A stretch of 48,667 bases of DNA from an uncultured Porphyromonadaceae bacterium (lineage in GTDB: Bacteria > Bacteroidota > Bacteroidia > Bacteroidales > Muribaculaceae), in contig UQKE01000011.1 of NCBI GenBank assembly GCA_900541555.1, forward strand, positions 1 to 48,667, read 5' to 3'. Positions 7,923-16,393 of the stretch are shown piece after piece (position 1 is the first letter of the stretch; each line of letters opens with the position of its first letter). Both the position numbers and the translations under genes were made by a program. The notes under the pieces were generated by a model. That model was not told the DNA's origin. It saw nothing but the letters and a program-made list of their open reading frames with translations, and did not search any database.

Positions 7923-10406
7923 CTACCTGCCGCCACCCGAACTACCGCCTTGTTGTCCTCCGCCGTCCTTCACATCGTCGTTGCTGATACCGCGTTGAGC
8001 ACGTTTCACTTGCGCCTTCAAATCGCCGAAACGCCACGACAGCGAAATGCCAAAATTGTAGTTGGAAAATTCCATGTGGCTCGTCGAACGGTATGAGGCA
8101 GTAGAGTATGTCGTGGTACGTTTCTGCTTTTTTTGCAAAAAGTCACCTGCAAAAATCGATACCGACAGGCGGTCGTCTTTCAAAAATTTCCGATACAGCG
8201 ACAACCCATAATAGTTGTAAGAACTTCCCTTGCTTTGCAATGACACATAAGGCGTGCTGCCGCCTCCATAAGCATTCAGATTGATTTTCCAAAACAACTC
8301 TTGTTCAAAGCTTCCATAGGCAAACATCCGGAAACCGTCGTTTTTTTCGCCCAGCACGTCGCTTTTATAATTGTCGTATGCTCCACTCATATTCAACGTG
8401 AACCGCGTCTTTGCCGTAGGATTCCAGTTGAGCCACGCCGACAGAAAGACGGTCTGCTGCTCGACAATATTGCCGTAAGTGCTTTCGCGCACGCCGTCGC
8501 GCACGAAAGAATATCCGGAAATGCCGTTCCCCACGTAATTGTAGTTCAATCCGAGATTGATGTTGAAATGTTGCGAAAAACTGCTATATCGCATTCCCAC
8601 CGAATGGTATTTCTCGGTCTGCAAATCCGGATTGCCATAGCTTACGTCGGTTGGCGACGTCGACGAACGGAATGGATTCAAGTACCAAATTCCGGGACGG
8701 TAAAGGCGCATGTTGTAAACCAAACGCAACGTCTGCGCCATTCCCAATGAATACGACAGCGCGACAGAAGGCACGACATCGTCGAACCCTGCGCTGTAAT
8801 TTTGCTCAGGATGAAGCGCATAATCCACATTCATGAACGTATGTTCGTAGCGCACGCCCGCTTTTGCCCCGAATTTGCCCAATTTCAATTGGTAATCGGC
8901 ATAAAGCGCCAATATGTTCTGCTTTTGGTCGAACAGGCTCGAATGCGCTTCATCGTAAGCAAACACGCCGTCTGCTCCCTCAAAATACACGCGGCTGTCG
9001 CTCGAATTGTTTCGAGCCACGAATTTCAATCCACCGTCGACATAATGCTTCTCCGTAATCGGGTTCACGTAATCCGCCTGAACCGTGTGCTCCGACGTGT
9101 GGGCATCGTCGTCTTGCGTCTGCCCGCGCAGGTCGAACGATTCGGGCACATTGAAAAGATCCGTATAGAAAGTCGATGTTTTCGAAGAGTTCGGCATATT
9201 GTCGAAACGGTAAGACAATGTGAAATACTCGCCTTTGCGACGCGCAAACGAATGCTGGTAGTCCACATTCACGCCAACCGAGCCATAAGTGTTTTCTGCC
9301 GGTCCGTTCGAACGATAACTGTAAAGCTTCGTTTGCGAAAGGTCGTACATCGCCGTTTCCGATATTGTCCCGTAGTTGCTTTTGCCTCTGTAGAAATTTC
9401 CGGAGAAAGTAATCAAGTTCAACGTGTCGGGTTCATAGCTTCCTTCGAGATATCCATATTGGAATTTGCTTTTGTTGTTGTCGCCCCATTGATTCGTGCG
9501 CAGGATACGATTATCGTTGCCGGCATCGTCATAATCGACGCGCTCCCCGCGGCTGTCGCCGCTGTCCCATGTCGAATAGCTGTAAGAATAGTTGCCGGAA
9601 ACCGTGAATTTGCCGATTTGCGCCGTTCCAAAAAAGTAACCGCCTGCACCACGGTTGTAGGCATTGGCACCCAACGAGACATTATAGCCTTGCATCTTCA
9701 CGTCGGTCGTGACGATGTTCAAAATGCCGCCAACGCCTTCCGCATCGTATTTCGCCCCGGGCTCGGTGATCACCTCTATCGATTTAATGGTGCTTGCCGG
9801 CAAACTTTTCAACACTTCTTTCGGGTTGTTGCTCATCAGCGAATTGGGCTTCCCGTTCACGTATACTTTAAAATTCGACGACCCGTTCACCGTGATATTG
9901 TCTTGCCCATCGACAGACACCATCGGCACCTTGCGAAGCATTTCGAGTGTCGTTTTGGTCTCCGAGTCGGGGTCGTCTTCGATATTATAAGATATTTTAT
10001 CTATTTCAGCCTTTACAAGCGGCTTTTGAGCCACGACATTCACCTCATCGAGCTCTACGCCGGAGCGTAACAAAATTCGCCCAAAATCGAAAACCGGCAC
10101 CGAATCGCTCACGGCAAACGTGCGTTGAAACGCGTGTTTTCCAACGCCCGACACCGTCAATTTATACTCCCCCGAAGCGGGCAATTGTTCGGAAAACGCT
10201 CCTTTTTCATCGCTCACGAAAAGCGCAATCGCCTTGTCCGTGCTGCCATCGGCACGGTCGACTCGCAACGTGGCATAGGGTTCAGTTTCGTTTGTCAACG
10301 AATCGGCAACAACTCCTTTCACAAAAAAATCGGCGGCCGAAGCCGGTATCGAAAAGCATGTCAACGGCAGGCATACCGTTGCGGCATACAGTAAAAACTT
10401 TCTCAT
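7923..10406 (-). CDS. Outer-membrane beta-barrel protein, TonB-receptor-like
   Basis: Large outer-membrane protein of 827 residues. A signal peptide (1-24, ending PASAA) is followed by a carboxypeptidase-regulatory-like beta-sandwich (about 27-110) and a plug-like segment (about 120-235, with SIEVITEPGAKYDAEGVGGI). The C-terminal barrel of aromatic-rich strands corresponds to the OMP_b-brl_3 family. Such proteins resemble TonB-dependent receptors. No SusD-like partner is adjacent, so the substrate is unknown. The tail is a glycine-rich stretch (GGGQQGGSSGGGR) rather than the usual terminal phenylalanine strand, which is odd. It is transcribed alone from a promoter that carries a nine-base G-tract (10438-10473). 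Confidence 0.9.
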   Translation of the reverse strand: MRKFLLYAATVCLPLTCFSIPASAADFFVKGVVADSLTNETEPYATLRVDRADGSTDKAIALFVSDEKGAFSEQLPASGEYKLTVSGVGKHAFQRTFAVSDSVPVFDFGRILLRSGVELDEVNVVAQKPLVKAEIDKISYNIEDDPDSETKTTLEMLRKVPMVSVDGQDNITVNGSSNFKVYVNGKPNSLMSNNPKEVLKSLPASTIKSIEVITEPGAKYDAEGVGGILNIVTTDVKMQGYNVSLGANAYNRGAGGYFFGTAQIGKFTVSGNYSYSYSTWDSGDSRGERVDYDDAGNDNRILRTNQWGDNNKSKFQYGYLEGSYEPDTLNLITFSGNFYRGKSNYGTISETAMYDLSQTKLYSYRSNGPAENTYGSVGVNVDYQHSFARRKGEYFTLSYRFDNMPNSSKTSTFYTDLFNVPESFDLRGQTQDDDAHTSEHTVQADYVNPITEKHYVDGGLKFVARNNSSDSRVYFEGADGVFAYDEAHSSLFDQKQNILALYADYQLKLGKFGAKAGVRYEHTFMNVDYALHPEQNYSAGFDDVVPSVALSYSLGMAQTLRLVYNMRLYRPGIWYLNPFRSSTSPTDVSYGNPDLQTEKYHSVGMRYSSFSQHFNINLGLNYNYVGNGISGYSFVRDGVRESTYGNIVEQQTVFLSAWLNWNPTAKTRFTLNMSGAYDNYKSDVLGEKNDGFRMFAYGSFEQELFWKINLNAYGGGSTPYVSLQSKGSSYNYYGLSLYRKFLKDDRLSVSIFAGDFLQKKQKRTTTYSTASYRSTSHMEFSNYNFGISLSWRFGDLKAQVKRAQRGISNDDVKDGGGQQGGSSGGGR

Positions 10407-10437
10407 AGATTCTTTTTATTACATGAAAAATACGGCG

Positions 10438-10473
10438 CAAATATATACATAAATTCTTTTTTTACCCCCCCCC
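10438..10473 (-). promoter_or_regulatory. Promoter of the barrel gene with a G9 tract at the -33 position
   Basis: Read on the minus strand: TTAACAA, nine G (10465-10473), exactly 19 bases, then TATATTTG (10438-10445). A perfect -7 element has a G-tract where the -33 TTTG should be. A second promoter at 44390-44427 has the same arrangement. The role in slippage-based switching is inference. Confidence 0.6.
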
Positions 10474-10596
10474 TTGTTAAAAAGTTCTAAATTACATTCG
10501 TGCGCGTCTGCAAGCATGCAATCCGGCTTTTCAAGAAAGGGCGTCATCCCTTAGACGCACGAATGCCGCCGAGAAGTTGCATCCGGCAAAAAATAT

Positions 10597-10628
10597 TTTC
10601 GAATTTGCAATAATAAGCAGTATCTTTG
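10597..10628 (+). promoter_or_regulatory. Promoter of the aldolase gene
   Basis: TTTC (10597-10600), 20-nt spacer, TATCTTTG (10621-10628). The -33 element has one mismatch. The start codon is 28 bases downstream. Confidence 0.6.
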
Positions 10629-10655
10629 TCGCGCCAAACATAATGCCTTTTTCAC

Positions 10656-11693
10656 ATGATCAACTTTGAATGCGATTATACAGAGGGCGCTCATCCTCGA
10701 ATCTTGGAGCGGCTCGCCGCCACCAACATGACACAAACCCCGGGCTACGGGAAAGATTGTTTCTGCGAAAATGCCCGCCGTCTGATCAAAGAGGCTTGCG
10801 GCACACCCGACGCATCCGTCCATTTCCTCGTCGGCGGCACGCAAACCAACAAGACTGTCATAGCCTCCCTGCTTCGCCCTTATCAGGGCGTTATTTGTGT
10901 CGAGACAGGACATATTGCCGTGCACGAAACAGGTGCCATCGAGTCGACCGGACACAAAGTCATTGCCGTGAAAGGCATCAATGGAAAATTGCGTCCGGAA
11001 TCGATCGACGAAGTGTGCGAACTCCACTACGGCGATGCCAGCCCCGAACATTGCGTGCAGCCCGGCATGGTCTACATCTCGTTTTCCACCGAAGTCGGAA
11101 CAATCTACTCGAAAGCCGAGCTTGAAGCCATCAGCGCGACATGCCGCCGCCATCGCTTGCCGCTTTTCATCGACGGAGCACGCTTGGGCTACGGATTGGC
11201 TGCCGGCGACAACGACTTGACGCTTCCCGACATTGCCCGTCTTTGCGACGTATTCTACATCGGAGGAACGAAAATAGGCGCGCTCTTTGGCGAAGCCGTC
11301 GTTTTCCCTGCGGCAGGACTTGATGCCGGATTCCGCTACATGATCAAACAAAACGGCGGACTGTTGGCAAAAGGCCGGCTGATCGGCATACAATTCGAAG
11401 TGCTTTTCGAAGACGACCTGTATATGCAACTGTCGCGGCATGCCGTCGCGCAAGCCATGCGCATCCGCCACGCGCTCGAAGCGAAAGGCGTTGCCTTGAA
11501 ATTTCCATCGACGACAAACCAACAATTCCCCATTCTCCCCGACAGCGTGATTCGCCGCCTTTCCGACAAATATATCTTCTCGTTCACCGAACACGAAACG
11601 CCCGACATGTCGGAAGTGCGCATCTGCACAAGCTGGGCGACGCTGCCGGAAAACGTGGACCGTCTCATTGCCGATTTCAACGCCGTGCTCTGA
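10656..11693 (+). CDS. L-threonine aldolase-like PLP enzyme
   Basis: PLP-dependent beta-eliminating lyase of the threonine aldolase family, which cleaves L-threonine or L-allo-threonine to glycine and acetaldehyde. It is cytosolic and has 345 residues, the usual length. The PLP-binding lysine is K206 in YIGGTKIGAL. D173 in FIDGARLGYG would pair with the pyridine nitrogen, and H90 in ETGHIAVHE would stack on the ring. The N-terminus (NFECDYTEGAHPRILERL) is typical of the branch found in Bacteroidales, so ltaE is likely but stereospecificity cannot be read. It has its own promoter. The acyltransferase gene follows 17 bases later and may be co-transcribed. Confidence 0.85.
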   Translation: MINFECDYTEGAHPRILERLAATNMTQTPGYGKDCFCENARRLIKEACGTPDASVHFLVGGTQTNKTVIASLLRPYQGVICVETGHIAVHETGAIESTGHKVIAVKGINGKLRPESIDEVCELHYGDASPEHCVQPGMVYISFSTEVGTIYSKAELEAISATCRRHRLPLFIDGARLGYGLAAGDNDLTLPDIARLCDVFYIGGTKIGALFGEAVVFPAAGLDAGFRYMIKQNGGLLAKGRLIGIQFEVLFEDDLYMQLSRHAVAQAMRIRHALEAKGVALKFPSTTNQQFPILPDSVIRRLSDKYIFSFTEHETPDMSEVRICTSWATLPENVDRLIADFNAVL

Positions 11694-11710
11694 CCGCCAA
11701 AACTCTTGCC

Positions 11711-12790
11711 ATGCAACAAGGGACAAAACGAATCGAATATATCGACGCGATGCGAGGGTTCGCAATGCTTCTGGTCGTATATTCGCATATCATCGCGTTC
11801 AGCTATTCAGGCGCTTTAAAAAACGACATTGCTTTCGGAGGAAACGATTTTCTCTCTTTCAATGCGCTATTCATCCTATTCAGGATGCCTCTGTTTTTCT
11901 TTATCAGCGGATTCCTCCTATATAAAAATGATTTTAAATGGACTGTGCGCAAAAGCCTGACCTTTCTCTCAAAAAAGGCAGAAATTCAATTAGTCCCGAC
12001 TTTCTTATTTTTATTCATCTATGCCTTTACGATGGACCTCTCTTTCGAAGCAAGTTGCTTCTCGCCATTGAAAAGAGGTTATTGGTTCACAATCGCGTTG
12101 TTTGAATTTTTCTTGATCTACGTGACCTTCCGCTTGATATGCAACTTGTTTAGGAAAAAAGACGGTGCGGATTGGGCGCTTCTCATTGTCGGCATTGCCA
12201 TATATTGCATAACGTCAATGCCTCAATTCCTGCAAACCGTACAAGAATCTTCCGTGTGCGGCTTTTTGGGTTTAGACAGCAGAATCGGATATTTCCTATT
12301 CTTTGCAATCGGGACGTTGGCAAAAAAGCATTTCGACCAAGTCCAGAAACTAATGGACAATGCCTATTTCTCGGGCGCAATACTTTTGGCATTTTTCGGC
12401 ATCACAATATTTGCACTGCATCAAGGACACGTAGCCGGCCCCATCCGCATCCCATATCTATTGGCAACCGGCTGCTTGGGCGTGGCAATTGTGTTTATGT
12501 TTTTCCGCAAATATCAGGCTTCGTTCGCGTCAAACACGCCACTGGGCAGAATCTTGCAATACGTCGGGCGCCACACTTTGGACATCTATCTGTTGCACTA
12601 CCTTTTCCTGCCAAAAGGCTTGAATGTCGTCGGCCGATTTTTTGCCGACTATCCGAACAACCAAATTTTAGAATTGTTTCTTTCGCTCTTGCTGGCTATA
12701 TTGGTGATTGGAATATGCTTGCTTGCAAGCAACATCATCAGGCTGAGCCCATTTTTGGCACATTGGCTCTTTGGCGCAAAACGAGCATAA
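11711..12790 (+). CDS. Acyltransferase family 3 membrane protein
   Basis: Integral membrane O-acyltransferase of 359 residues, with about ten hydrophobic segments. The N-terminus IEYIDAMRGFAMLLVVYSHI is the family signature, with the likely catalytic histidine H26. An RMPLFFFISGFLLY-type second segment follows. Members transfer acetyl or other acyl groups to surface sugars. The target here could be a lipopolysaccharide, capsule or peptidoglycan sugar, and no glycan cluster is nearby to decide. The gene starts 17 bases after the aldolase gene, and no separate promoter is evident. It converges with the regulator gene on the other strand, with seven bases between the stops. Confidence 0.85.
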   Translation: MQQGTKRIEYIDAMRGFAMLLVVYSHIIAFSYSGALKNDIAFGGNDFLSFNALFILFRMPLFFFISGFLLYKNDFKWTVRKSLTFLSKKAEIQLVPTFLFLFIYAFTMDLSFEASCFSPLKRGYWFTIALFEFFLIYVTFRLICNLFRKKDGADWALLIVGIAIYCITSMPQFLQTVQESSVCGFLGLDSRIGYFLFFAIGTLAKKHFDQVQKLMDNAYFSGAILLAFFGITIFALHQGHVAGPIRIPYLLATGCLGVAIVFMFFRKYQASFASNTPLGRILQYVGRHTLDIYLLHYLFLPKGLNVVGRFFADYPNNQILELFLSLLLAILVIGICLLASNIIRLSPFLAHWLFGAKRA

Positions 12791-12797
12791 GACACGC

Positions 12798-13379
12798 CTA
12801 TTTCTTCACTACGATTTGTATGGCAGTCAGCCCCCTCCGTTCGCCGGCCACATAGCTCACGGCCTGCGTGCTTCCATCGTGAATCAAATCGGTGATATAC
12901 AAAGGTGCCCCTACGCCAAACAAGATGGCGGCAAACGTGTCGCCCGCCGACAGTTTCGAATTGACCGACTCTTTCACCTTGAAACGGTCGCCGCCGAGAA
13001 ATTCAAACCGGCATTGACGATCCGGCGCCCATTCTACGTGCAACTCGTCGCCGACGTGGAGATCGCGCGTGCGCACCTGCTCTATCGAAAGAAATCCGGA
13101 ATCCTCGACGTTGCGGCGCGCCAATTCCGTCACATAGTGGTCCCAATCCGTGTAACCGATAAACCGTGCCAGCGATGACAGTGTCGTCAACGACGGAGAA
13201 GACGTGTACGACACATAATTCCATAACCGTTTCAACGTGGAAATACTGACTTTCGATTGTGGCTCTTCGCCGATTTTAAGGGCAAGATAATCAAAGTCGA
13301 CCGGCGACTTGAACGTGCGCCCCAACTTCTTTTCTATCTCTGCTTTCAAGCATTCTATTTTATATCCGTCTATTTTCAT
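12798..13379 (-). CDS. Bacteroidales helix-turn-helix-like regulator (unnamed family)
   Basis: Protein of 193 residues. The N-terminal half (about 1-85) contains SISTLKRLWNYVSYTSSPSLT and LSSLARFIGYTDWDHY, a helical segment common in Bacteroidales proteins and resembling a DNA-binding helix-turn-helix followed by a second helical repeat. The C-terminal half (about 100-193) is beta-rich (GDELHVEWAPDRQCRFEFLG). Function is not established; a transcription regulator is the best guess. A longer frame reaches 13448, but the -7 element at 13397-13404 lies inside that extension, so the ATG at 13379 is the start. The leader is about 10 bases. Five TGAA boxes at 10-bp spacing lie just upstream of its promoter. 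Confidence 0.65.
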   Translation of the reverse strand: MKIDGYKIECLKAEIEKKLGRTFKSPVDFDYLALKIGEEPQSKVSISTLKRLWNYVSYTSSPSLTTLSSLARFIGYTDWDHYVTELARRNVEDSGFLSIEQVRTRDLHVGDELHVEWAPDRQCRFEFLGGDRFKVKESVNSKLSAGDTFAAILFGVGAPLYITDLIHDGSTQAVSYVAGERRGLTAIQIVVKK

Positions 13380-13396
13380 GTAGCCACTTTTAAGTA

Positions 13397-13404
13397 CAAA
13401 TTTA
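13397..13404 (-). promoter_or_regulatory. -7 element of the regulator gene
   Basis: TAAATTTG on the minus strand. It is flanked by two GTAC tetramers (13394-13397 and 13405-13408), a possible autoregulatory site. No clear -33 TTTG is seen. Confidence 0.5.
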
Positions 13405-13428
13405 GTACAATTTCGGCATTTAAATTTT

Positions 13429-13476
13429 TTTGAATTAATTTGAACCAAAATGAATCTGTTTGAATCTATTTGAACG
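13429..13476. repeat. Five TGAA boxes at exact 10-bp spacing
   Basis: TGAA occurs at 13431, 13441, 13451, 13461 and 13471, in four cases as TTTGAA. A 10-bp period places all copies on one face of the helix. The array lies between the divergent promoters of the regulator gene (minus) and the lipoprotein gene (plus). The rest of 13380-13687 holds these promoters and an inverted repeat ATTGTAA/TTACAAT near 13511-13538, and no gene. Confidence 0.6.
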
Positions 13477-13507
13477 ATTGAAATTTGGCAAACACTCGCT
13501 TACTTTG
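13477..13507 (+). promoter_or_regulatory. Probable promoter of the first lipocalin-like lipoprotein gene
   Basis: ATTG (13477-13480), 19-nt spacer, TTACTTTG (13500-13507), a near-consensus form also found upstream of glyS. It would give a leader of about 170 nt and it abuts the phased TGAA array. Confidence 0.45.
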
Positions 13508-13687
13508 CATTGTAAATGTAAAAAAAGCAATTACAATCGGGTCTAAACAACGACAAGGCGACAACCATATTTATGCACCTTCATAGAAGCTCACATGCAA
13601 ATTGCCTTGCCGCTCGAATAGACGCACGACATTCACACAATAAAACCATTAATACAACTATTTATTAACCAACTAAAATCATTACAA

Positions 13688-14299
13688 ATGAAAAAATTGA
13701 ATTTCAAAAAGACAAGCATGATGCTTGCGGCATGCGCGGCATTTGCATTCATGGCTGCAAGTTGCGCAAACGAGACCGAAAAGAAAATCGTAGGCGATTG
13801 GGAATTAGAAGATTCGGAATCTATTGAAATCGACGAATCCACGACTGCCGATGCCACCATCACCATGAATACGACATTCAAAGACGACAAGACCTACACC
13901 TATGAAGGAGAAATGACTATCGACATACCTCTGGATGGCTATTTGGAAGAAAATGAATACATCTCACCTGCCGACTTTTATGATTTAGGAATCGAATTCC
14001 CGACAAGCATACAATTTGTTTGCGAATTTAAAGGCGACGGAAAATGGAGCGCAACAAAAGATGAACTGAAAATAGAAAGCGGCAAGTTTGAAACAGAAGC
14101 AAATTGGGATTCCGACGGCGATGACGAAATTGCCCAAACTATCATAGACGAATCAGGTCTTTCCCAATCCGACTTCGAGGAAATAGTAAAAGCTCTTCCA
14201 CTCACCGACAACGGAACGATAAAAATCAAGAAACTGACCGACAGCATATTGACATTTGAAGGTGAGGACGGAACAGAAATGGAATTTTCAAAAAAGTAG
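13688..14299 (+). CDS. Lipocalin-like lipoprotein, copy 1
   Basis: Secreted lipoprotein of 203 residues. A signal peptide ends in the lipobox MAASC (Cys26), followed by NETEKKIVGDWELEDSES, the opening of many Bacteroidales lipocalin-type domains in which the conserved G-x-W starts the first strand. The rest is beta-rich and acidic, with GDGKWSATKDELKIESG near the middle and a last strand ILTFEGEDGTEMEFSKK. The product is anchored to a membrane after lipidation; its ligand is unknown. It is paralogous to the next gene (14496-15098), sharing NETEKKI and GxWSAT at the same places. A terminator follows, so it is monocistronic. Confidence 0.75.
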   Translation: MKKLNFKKTSMMLAACAAFAFMAASCANETEKKIVGDWELEDSESIEIDESTTADATITMNTTFKDDKTYTYEGEMTIDIPLDGYLEENEYISPADFYDLGIEFPTSIQFVCEFKGDGKWSATKDELKIESGKFETEANWDSDGDDEIAQTIIDESGLSQSDFEEIVKALPLTDNGTIKIKKLTDSILTFEGEDGTEMEFSKK

Positions 14300-14345
14300 C
14301 AACGCCTTCTGCTCAAACGACACAATATTTTTTGAAGTTGCGGCA

Positions 14346-14377
14346 AAGCCGGTCCTTGTCGACCGGCTTCGCTTTTC
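14346..14377 (+). terminator. Rho-independent terminator
   Basis: Perfect 9-bp stem (14346-14354 with 14361-14369, loop CTTGTC) followed by CGCTTTT. It lies 47 bases after the first lipoprotein gene. Confidence 0.8.
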
Positions 14378-14420
14378 CTGCTAACATAAACCAAGAGAAG
14401 CAGCATTCTGACTCTCCTAA

Positions 14421-14453
14421 ATTGCGCTTTTACGGAAAGTTTGCCTAATTTTG
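14421..14453 (+). promoter_or_regulatory. Promoter of the second lipocalin-like lipoprotein gene
   Basis: ATTG (14421-14424), 21-nt spacer, TAATTTTG (14446-14453). Confidence 0.6.
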
Positions 14454-14495
14454 TATTTATTGTCAAACCTTGCTTCAACATAAATCACACATATT

Positions 14496-15098
14496 ATGAA
14501 GAAATTTACCCTCTTGGCTGCAACGGCAGCATGCTTGACCGCCATGACATTGGGCGGATGCGGCGACGACTTGAACGAAACTGAAAAGAAAATCGCAGGC
14601 GAATGGCATTGTTTGAAAACCATAGAATATGAAGAAACGGAAGAGTCCTACGCATTCGATGTTACCATCGACGCAACCGTCACTTACGAATCAGATCGCA
14701 CATTCAAGGCCGAAGGCGAGCTGATAGCGAGAATCTATCCGCAATGGGAAGAAACATGGGAAACGGATGCCTACTCCAACATCGTCACGCTTACCTACTC
14801 CCTTTCGGGCGAAGGCACATGGAGCGCCACTGAAAAGGAGATTGCAACGAAAGGCGATGCCGACAGCTTCGAATGCGAGCTGAAAGAATGGAAAGCCATA
14901 GAAAAAGACGACATTGCAGAAGTAACCGCAGAACAATACATGACCCTAATGGAAGATATGATCCGAGAACTCAAACATGAATTTACAAAAGAGAGCACGG
15001 ACAAAATCGAAAAGTTGACCGACGACACGATGGTAATCTCTTATACCGACGAAGAAACCGGAGAAGAAATGGAAACTGAACACGTCCGAGTGAAATAA
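14496..15098 (+). CDS. Lipocalin-like lipoprotein, copy 2
   Basis: Secreted lipoprotein of 200 residues, paralogue of the preceding gene. The lipobox is LGGC (Cys22), followed by GDDLNETEKKIAGEWHCL. It then has a beta-rich domain with SGEGTWSATEKEI and a final strand MVISYTDEETGEEMETEHV. The two copies share the start of the mature domain and the WSAT segment but differ widely between them, so the duplication is not recent. A helical, charged insertion (about 128-170, EVTAEQYMTLMEDMIRELKH) is present. It has its own promoter. No terminator is obvious, and the convergent kinase gene ends 84 bases away. Confidence 0.72.
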   Translation: MKKFTLLAATAACLTAMTLGGCGDDLNETEKKIAGEWHCLKTIEYEETEESYAFDVTIDATVTYESDRTFKAEGELIARIYPQWEETWETDAYSNIVTLTYSLSGEGTWSATEKEIATKGDADSFECELKEWKAIEKDDIAEVTAEQYMTLMEDMIRELKHEFTKESTDKIEKLTDDTMVISYTDEETGEEMETEHVRVK

Positions 15099-15182
15099 CC
15101 GTCCGCCTTGACGATCAAAAGATTGCCCTGCAGAAGCAAGATTGAATCGTTCTCCTCTGTCCACGTGCGTAGCGATGTCCTT

Positions 15183-16382
15183 TCAAGAGGAGATATTGAG
15201 TATTGCCTCATAGAATTGAGAGTAGTATCGACGATACACCCCCTGATACACCTGCACCATTTGCGGCAAATAGCGTTTGGCTTCGAGGGTATCGCCATCG
15301 CAACGGCGAATGGCATAATCCTCCAGATTTTTCAATATATTTTCAGCAAAGACATAAGGAATTTTGCCGCGCTCTTCCGGCGGAATGGCCGTGTCGCGCA
15401 TACGGCGAATACATTCTTCCAGATATTTAGAAGAATACTGCTCGGCATAACGTATCAGTTCTTCCGAAAGCCGACGCTCTGCGAGCGAATCCACGCGCAC
15501 CTTTTCGGCGACACGCTGTTCAAAAGTCGCCTTTTCCCTCATAACACCGACAACGCCTGCCATGCCAACCGACAATGCCAGCAACACAACCGCCGACAAA
15601 GTGGCAACACCCCTGCGGCTTTTGCGAGAAAGCGCGCGGCGAATATCGCCAACCGCTGCATATCGCCGTCCTTCCGGCTGCATGCACCGGCGGGCAATGC
15701 GCCGCAATCGTGAATCCGCGTGTTTCACGGCCATAAGCAAATCGGAGAGCACGACGCCGATCGCGTATATGTCGGCCTGCGGATTTGCCTTCTTTCCGGC
15801 TTCGAATTGCTCGGGAGCAGCATAGCGCGGCGTGCCTGTCGGAGATTTCAAAATAGCGAAATCGGGCGTGTCGGCACATCCGAAATCAATCAATTTGACC
15901 AAACCCGTTTGCGATTCTATCATGATATTGTCCGGCTTCAAGTCGCGATGCGTCACGCCACGGCTGTGCAGATACTCCACGGCCTCGCACAATTCGCCGG
16001 CAATCCGCCGCGCTTCTTCCCGCGCAAGCGGCTTGTGCGCTGCAATGTATTCACGCAAAGTGACGCCGTCCACGTAGTCCGACTCAATTGCATTCCCGAC
16101 ATCCGGAAGCGCCACGAAACCAAGCGTGCGGGCAATGCCATTGTGCTGCAACCCATAGCCGATCGAAAATTCTTTGGCGAGAATACCTTCATAAAACGGA
16201 TTTCCGACATATCCCGGCTTCAACGCTTTCAATGCCACCCAACGCCCGTAACGCTTGGCGCGGAGCATCCGAAACGGGCTGTCGGAAGCAGTCCTGCTTT
16301 CGAGCGGCATTATTTCGGTCAACTCTCCCGAAATGAAAGGTGTTTCCGAACTAAAAATAAAAGATGATTCGCCTGCTTCCAT
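15183..16382 (-). CDS. Membrane-anchored Ser/Thr protein kinase
   Basis: Eukaryotic-type (Hanks) protein kinase of 399 residues. All core motifs are seen: the ATP-binding lysine K52 in WVALKALK, the catalytic loop HRDLKPDN (H145, D147), DFG at 166-168 and APE at 189-191 with GTPRYAAPEQF. A single membrane helix (about 259-280) follows, and then an extracytoplasmic helical tail of about 115 residues with no PASTA repeat. The tail could be a sensor. A TTG start would give six more residues, but the ATG at 16382, 11 bases after the DUF3316 gene, is preferred. It is the third gene of the parC operon, and its substrates are unknown. Confidence 0.88.
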   Translation of the reverse strand: MEAGESSFIFSSETPFISGELTEIMPLESRTASDSPFRMLRAKRYGRWVALKALKPGYVGNPFYEGILAKEFSIGYGLQHNGIARTLGFVALPDVGNAIESDYVDGVTLREYIAAHKPLAREEARRIAGELCEAVEYLHSRGVTHRDLKPDNIMIESQTGLVKLIDFGCADTPDFAILKSPTGTPRYAAPEQFEAGKKANPQADIYAIGVVLSDLLMAVKHADSRLRRIARRCMQPEGRRYAAVGDIRRALSRKSRRGVATLSAVVLLALSVGMAGVVGVMREKATFEQRVAEKVRVDSLAERRLSEELIRYAEQYSSKYLEECIRRMRDTAIPPEERGKIPYVFAENILKNLEDYAIRRCDGDTLEAKRYLPQMVQVYQGVYRRYYSQFYEAILNISS

Positions 16383-16393
16383 TTTCGAGCGTG

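Noticed and set aside
8802..10070. Antisense open frame of 422 codons opposite the barrel gene
   Set aside because: It is a codon-bias shadow with a low-complexity, histidine- and valine-rich translation and no motif.
13380..13448. Longer start of the regulator gene at 13448
   Set aside because: The -7 promoter element at 13397-13404 would fall inside the coding region.
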